Assembly (NCBI GenBank): GCA_029821515.1
Contig: JALGTD010000069.1
Location: 1 to 7,866 of the forward strand
Length of the DNA: 7,866 nucleotides
Direction of reading: 5' to 3'
DNA from: Candidatus Zipacnadia bacterium
GTDB lineage: Bacteria > Armatimonadota > Zipacnadia > Zipacnadales > Zipacnadaceae
Shown: in pieces, positions 6,173 through 7,866 of the stretch
How positions within the stretch are numbered: position 1 is the first letter of the stretch
How the letters are laid out: the number at the start of each line of letters is the position of its first letter
Program-made: the position numbers and the translations under genes
Notes under the pieces: generated by a model
Seen by the model: the letters and a program-made list of their open reading frames with translations, nothing else
Databases searched by the model: none
What the model was told of the DNA's origin: nothing

Positions 6173-6178
6173 GACCAG

Positions 6179-7330
6179 ATGAAAAGCGTGCAAGGATATA
6201 TTCGCTCCGACGGTAAAGTGGGCTTTCGCAATCATTTACTGATAATGTCTCTAACCGGCTGCTTAAGTCAGCTTGCCGAGCGGATTGCTGATCAGATCGA
6301 CGGTGCGGTGTCTGTACCTCACACTATTGGCTGCGGCCAATATGGGCCAGATATGGATCTACTGGCTTTGCAGTTGGAATGCTTCGCCAAGCATCCCAAC
6401 GTGGGAGGCACACTGTTTCTGCACATGAGCTGTGAGGGAATGCGACCTTACAATATTCCGGACAAGGTGGCCGCGACCGGCAAGCTTGTGGAGGAACTGA
6501 ACTTCCACAAGATTGGTGGGACTACGGCGACGATCCACCAGGGCGTCGAGACTGCTGAGAAGATGCAGAAGAAGATGGCCAGCATGACGCGTGAGCCAGT
6601 ACCCCTATCTTCCCTGATTGTAGGCACTAAGTGTGGTAGTTCCGACAACAATTCTTATCGCTACGCCAATCCGGCGCTGGGTATGGCCTGCGATCAGCTT
6701 GTTGACGAAGGTGGCACCGTCGTGCTTAGCGAGGCCGAAGAGATGCTAGGAGCAGTTGATGACCTGGCTGAGCGGGCAGTTAGTCCGGAAGTGGCTCAGG
6801 AGATACGAAATATCATAAGCCGTATGAAGCAGAATGCCCGGGCCCTGGGGCATGACTACGACGCAGAAATAGCCAACGCGCCCGACAGGAACGAACATCG
6901 CAGAGCGGTATCGCTGCAGCGGACAGCCAAAGCTGGCACCAGGCCCATACAAAATGTGTTCCGCTTGGGCGAGCAGATCGCTGGCCCTGGCCTGGTGGTT
7001 CTGGATGCACCCAACAACGACAACGATAGTGTATCCGGCCTGGCGGCTAGCGGTTGCCAGCTTATTGCCTTCACCACTGGCATGGGAACGCCGATGGGGT
7101 GCGCTCTGGCGCCGGTGGTCAAGATTGCTAGCAACTACAACACATACCAGAGAATGCAAGAGAATATTGACGTAAATGCCGGTCCCCAACCCGATGAGCT
7201 CTATGATATGGAAGATGCTGCTCAGAGGATCTATCAAGTATTGGTGGAATGCGCCAACGGCAAACTTTGCCAGGCTGAAAAACTCGGCCACACTGAAATA
7301 TCACTGAGTCGCTATGGGATGGATTTTTGA
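6179..7330 (+). CDS. UxaA-family sugar-acid dehydratase, large subunit
   Basis: The 383-residue protein matches the large catalytic domain of altronate/galactarate dehydratases. GYIRSDGKVGFRN at 6-18 is the family's N-terminal motif. HTIGCGQ (48-54) corresponds to its H-P-x-G-C-x-Q metal-site region, and GTKCGSSDNNS (149-159) to the G-x-x-C-G-G-S-D segment. FTTGMGTPMG (298-307) with PVVKIASN (312-319) is the C-terminal signature, and the protein ends in a typical H-T-E-I-S-L-S-R-Y-G run. Family members remove water from altronate, galactarate or similar acids, giving 2-keto-3-deoxy acids, with iron or a similar metal. One-chain UxaA is near 495 residues with an N-terminal SAF domain. Here that domain is absent, as in two-subunit forms, and no small SAF subunit is encoded in the window. 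Sulfolactate sulfo-lyase large subunits are related, but the HTIGCGQ region looks more UxaA-like. It likely supplies the substrate for the lyase encoded just upstream. Confidence 0.85.
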   Translation: MKSVQGYIRSDGKVGFRNHLLIMSLTGCLSQLAERIADQIDGAVSVPHTIGCGQYGPDMDLLALQLECFAKHPNVGGTLFLHMSCEGMRPYNIPDKVAATGKLVEELNFHKIGGTTATIHQGVETAEKMQKKMASMTREPVPLSSLIVGTKCGSSDNNSYRYANPALGMACDQLVDEGGTVVLSEAEEMLGAVDDLAERAVSPEVAQEIRNIISRMKQNARALGHDYDAEIANAPDRNEHRRAVSLQRTAKAGTRPIQNVFRLGEQIAGPGLVVLDAPNNDNDSVSGLAASGCQLIAFTTGMGTPMGCALAPVVKIASNYNTYQRMQENIDVNAGPQPDELYDMEDAAQRIYQVLVECANGKLCQAEKLGHTEISLSRYGMDF

Positions 7331-7393
7331 CCCGGTATTTCATCAAGTATTCTCCACTACATAAGTGGACTGGCGGTTTGCTCGAGATCCTTC

Positions 7394-7400
7394 GAGAGGG
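7394..7400 (+). promoter_or_regulatory. Ribosome binding site deciding the last gene's start
   Basis: GAGAGGG lies six bases before ATG 7407. The same frame is open from GTG 7365, but that position has no ribosome binding site and falls inside a 6-base inverted repeat (7353-7358 with 7364-7369). A second dyad, CTCGA 7381-7385 with TCGAG 7392-7396, overlaps the site and could partly mask it. Confidence 0.65.
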
Positions 7401-7406
7401 ATTATT

Positions 7407-7787
7407 ATGAAGAAGCCGAGCGGTCGCCTGGAACGAAAATATCGGATTATGTGGAACGATGATGGTGGGACGGCGCACTTCTATCACCCGCCGCTTTCGC
7501 CAGAGAGATTTGCGCAGATCTACATGGGCTACTTCGATGGCTCGCCGGTGGATGCGTACTTGTGCGCGCTGGGCGTCAATGCCGGTTACGTAGTCAACTA
7601 CCCAACGGAGGTAGAAGGTATTGGCTTTATAGTCGATCGATTGCAGGAGGCGGAGAGCATTGGCAGTCTTGTGCTATGGCGCCATGCCGAGAACATTCGC
7701 CATCTTTGGGAGACAGGGCACGATCCGTTCGAGATCCTGCACCAGGAGGCCAGGCGGTTGGGAATTGATTTCTGGTTCCAACTTTGA
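7407..7787 (+). CDS. Unrecognised conserved-looking protein, N-terminal part, stopped by in-frame TGA
   Basis: The frame from ATG 7407 gives 126 residues up to TGA 7785-7787. I do not recognise the family with confidence. Residues 13-19 (RIMWNDD) form a beta strand ending in acidic residues. PVDAYLCALGVNAGY (47-61) and SIGSLVLWRHAENI (84-97) look like successive strand-helix units, and FEILHQEARRLGIDFWFQL (108-126) resembles a helix followed by a strand where TIM-barrel glycoside-hydrolase-like proteins read E-A-x-x-x-G-I-x-F/W, usually followed by a loop beginning with Arg. The TGA falls right after that strand, and the same frame then stays open to the window edge with GC-rich third positions. 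This is probably the front of a longer barrel protein broken by a CGA-to-TGA change, or a sequencing error. No signal peptide is visible, so it is likely cytoplasmic and part of the same operon, 76 bases after the dehydratase stop. Confidence 0.55.
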   Translation: MKKPSGRLERKYRIMWNDDGGTAHFYHPPLSPERFAQIYMGYFDGSPVDAYLCALGVNAGYVVNYPTEVEGIGFIVDRLQEAESIGSLVLWRHAENIRHLWETGHDPFEILHQEARRLGIDFWFQL

Positions 7788-7866
7788 TGCAACAAATCGT
7801 GGGAAGGCAACCGGCTGTCGCTGGATGACCTGGTCGATCACGACGTGCGCACGGGGCATAACGAGA
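7788..7866 (+). pseudogene. In-frame continuation of the last gene beyond TGA, cut by window edge
   Basis: After TGA 7785-7787 the same frame is open for 26 codons to the edge. It includes SLDDLVDHD, a soluble, acidic, protein-like stretch with mostly G/C-ending codons. No start codon with a ribosome binding site opens a new gene here. The other forward frames give a 13-codon frame closed by TGA and a less protein-like translation. The best reading is the remainder of the gene starting at 7407. Confidence 0.4.

Noticed and set aside
6104..6178. Upstream TTG start of the dehydratase gene
   Set aside because: There is no ribosome binding site before 6104, and the extra 25 residues precede the conserved family N-terminus, while ATG 6179 has a good site.
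6746..7291. 181-residue antisense ORF
   Set aside because: It lies fully opposite the well-supported dehydratase gene, and its translation has no recognisable motif. It is a shadow frame.
7785..7824. UGA as selenocysteine, with a small stem-loop at 7811-7824 that has GU in its loop
   Set aside because: The stem starts 23 bases after the UGA, farther than the roughly 11 bases known for the E. coli element. It has only five pairs with one wobble, and every other gene in the window uses TGA as a normal stop.
1..7866. Mobile element, CRISPR array, tRNA or rRNA
   Set aside because: No transposase, integrase, regularly spaced repeats, cloverleaf-like segment or rRNA-like stretch was seen on either strand.

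Overview
The window reads as a piece of a bacterial chromosome or metagenomic contig that encodes carbohydrate handling. Secreted beta-propeller proteins, an FG-GAP protein and a Gfo/Idh/MocA oxidoreductase occur together in the PVC superphylum (Planctomycetota, Lentisphaerota, Verrucomicrobiota) and in related poorly cultured lineages. That placement is an inference from gene content; no rRNA or marker gene is present. All functional genes are on the + strand, nearly all have a strong GGAGG-type ribosome binding site, and every terminated gene ends in TGA.

Left edge (1-452). The C-terminal end of an FG-GAP/VCBS-type calcium-binding propeller protein ends at 292. It abuts, in another frame, the decayed last ~54 codons of a second gene. 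That remnant matches the C-terminus of the intact GH32/43-like protein encoded at 2169-3719 and carries a TAG exactly where that protein has a Trp.

Secreted pair (496-3719). An Asp-box (BNR) sialidase-like propeller with a C-terminal lectin-like domain overlaps by four bases (ATGA) with a GH32/43-like five-bladed propeller protein. Both have signal peptides, so they probably act outside the cytoplasm on a glycan that cannot be named from sequence.

Intergenic region (3720-4146). This 427-base gap has no convincing gene. It contains a degenerate direct duplication whose sequence blocks recur in the same order, with a Shine-Dalgarno-like block and a TTG micro-ORF in each copy, plus several short dyads.

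Intracellular cluster (4147-7866). A divergent Gfo/Idh/MocA oxidoreductase, a dihydrodipicolinate-synthase/NanA-type lyase and a UxaA-type sugar-acid dehydratase large subunit form a likely operon. Read together they suggest an oxidative, non-phosphorylative route: dehydrogenation of a sugar, dehydration of the aldonate or uronate-derived acid to a 2-keto-3-deoxy acid, then retro-aldol cleavage to pyruvate and an aldehyde. The hypothesis is that the secreted pair releases the sugar. The last gene (7407 onward) encodes an unrecognised protein. It is interrupted by an in-frame TGA at 7785-7787, after which coding-like sequence continues in the same frame to the window edge.
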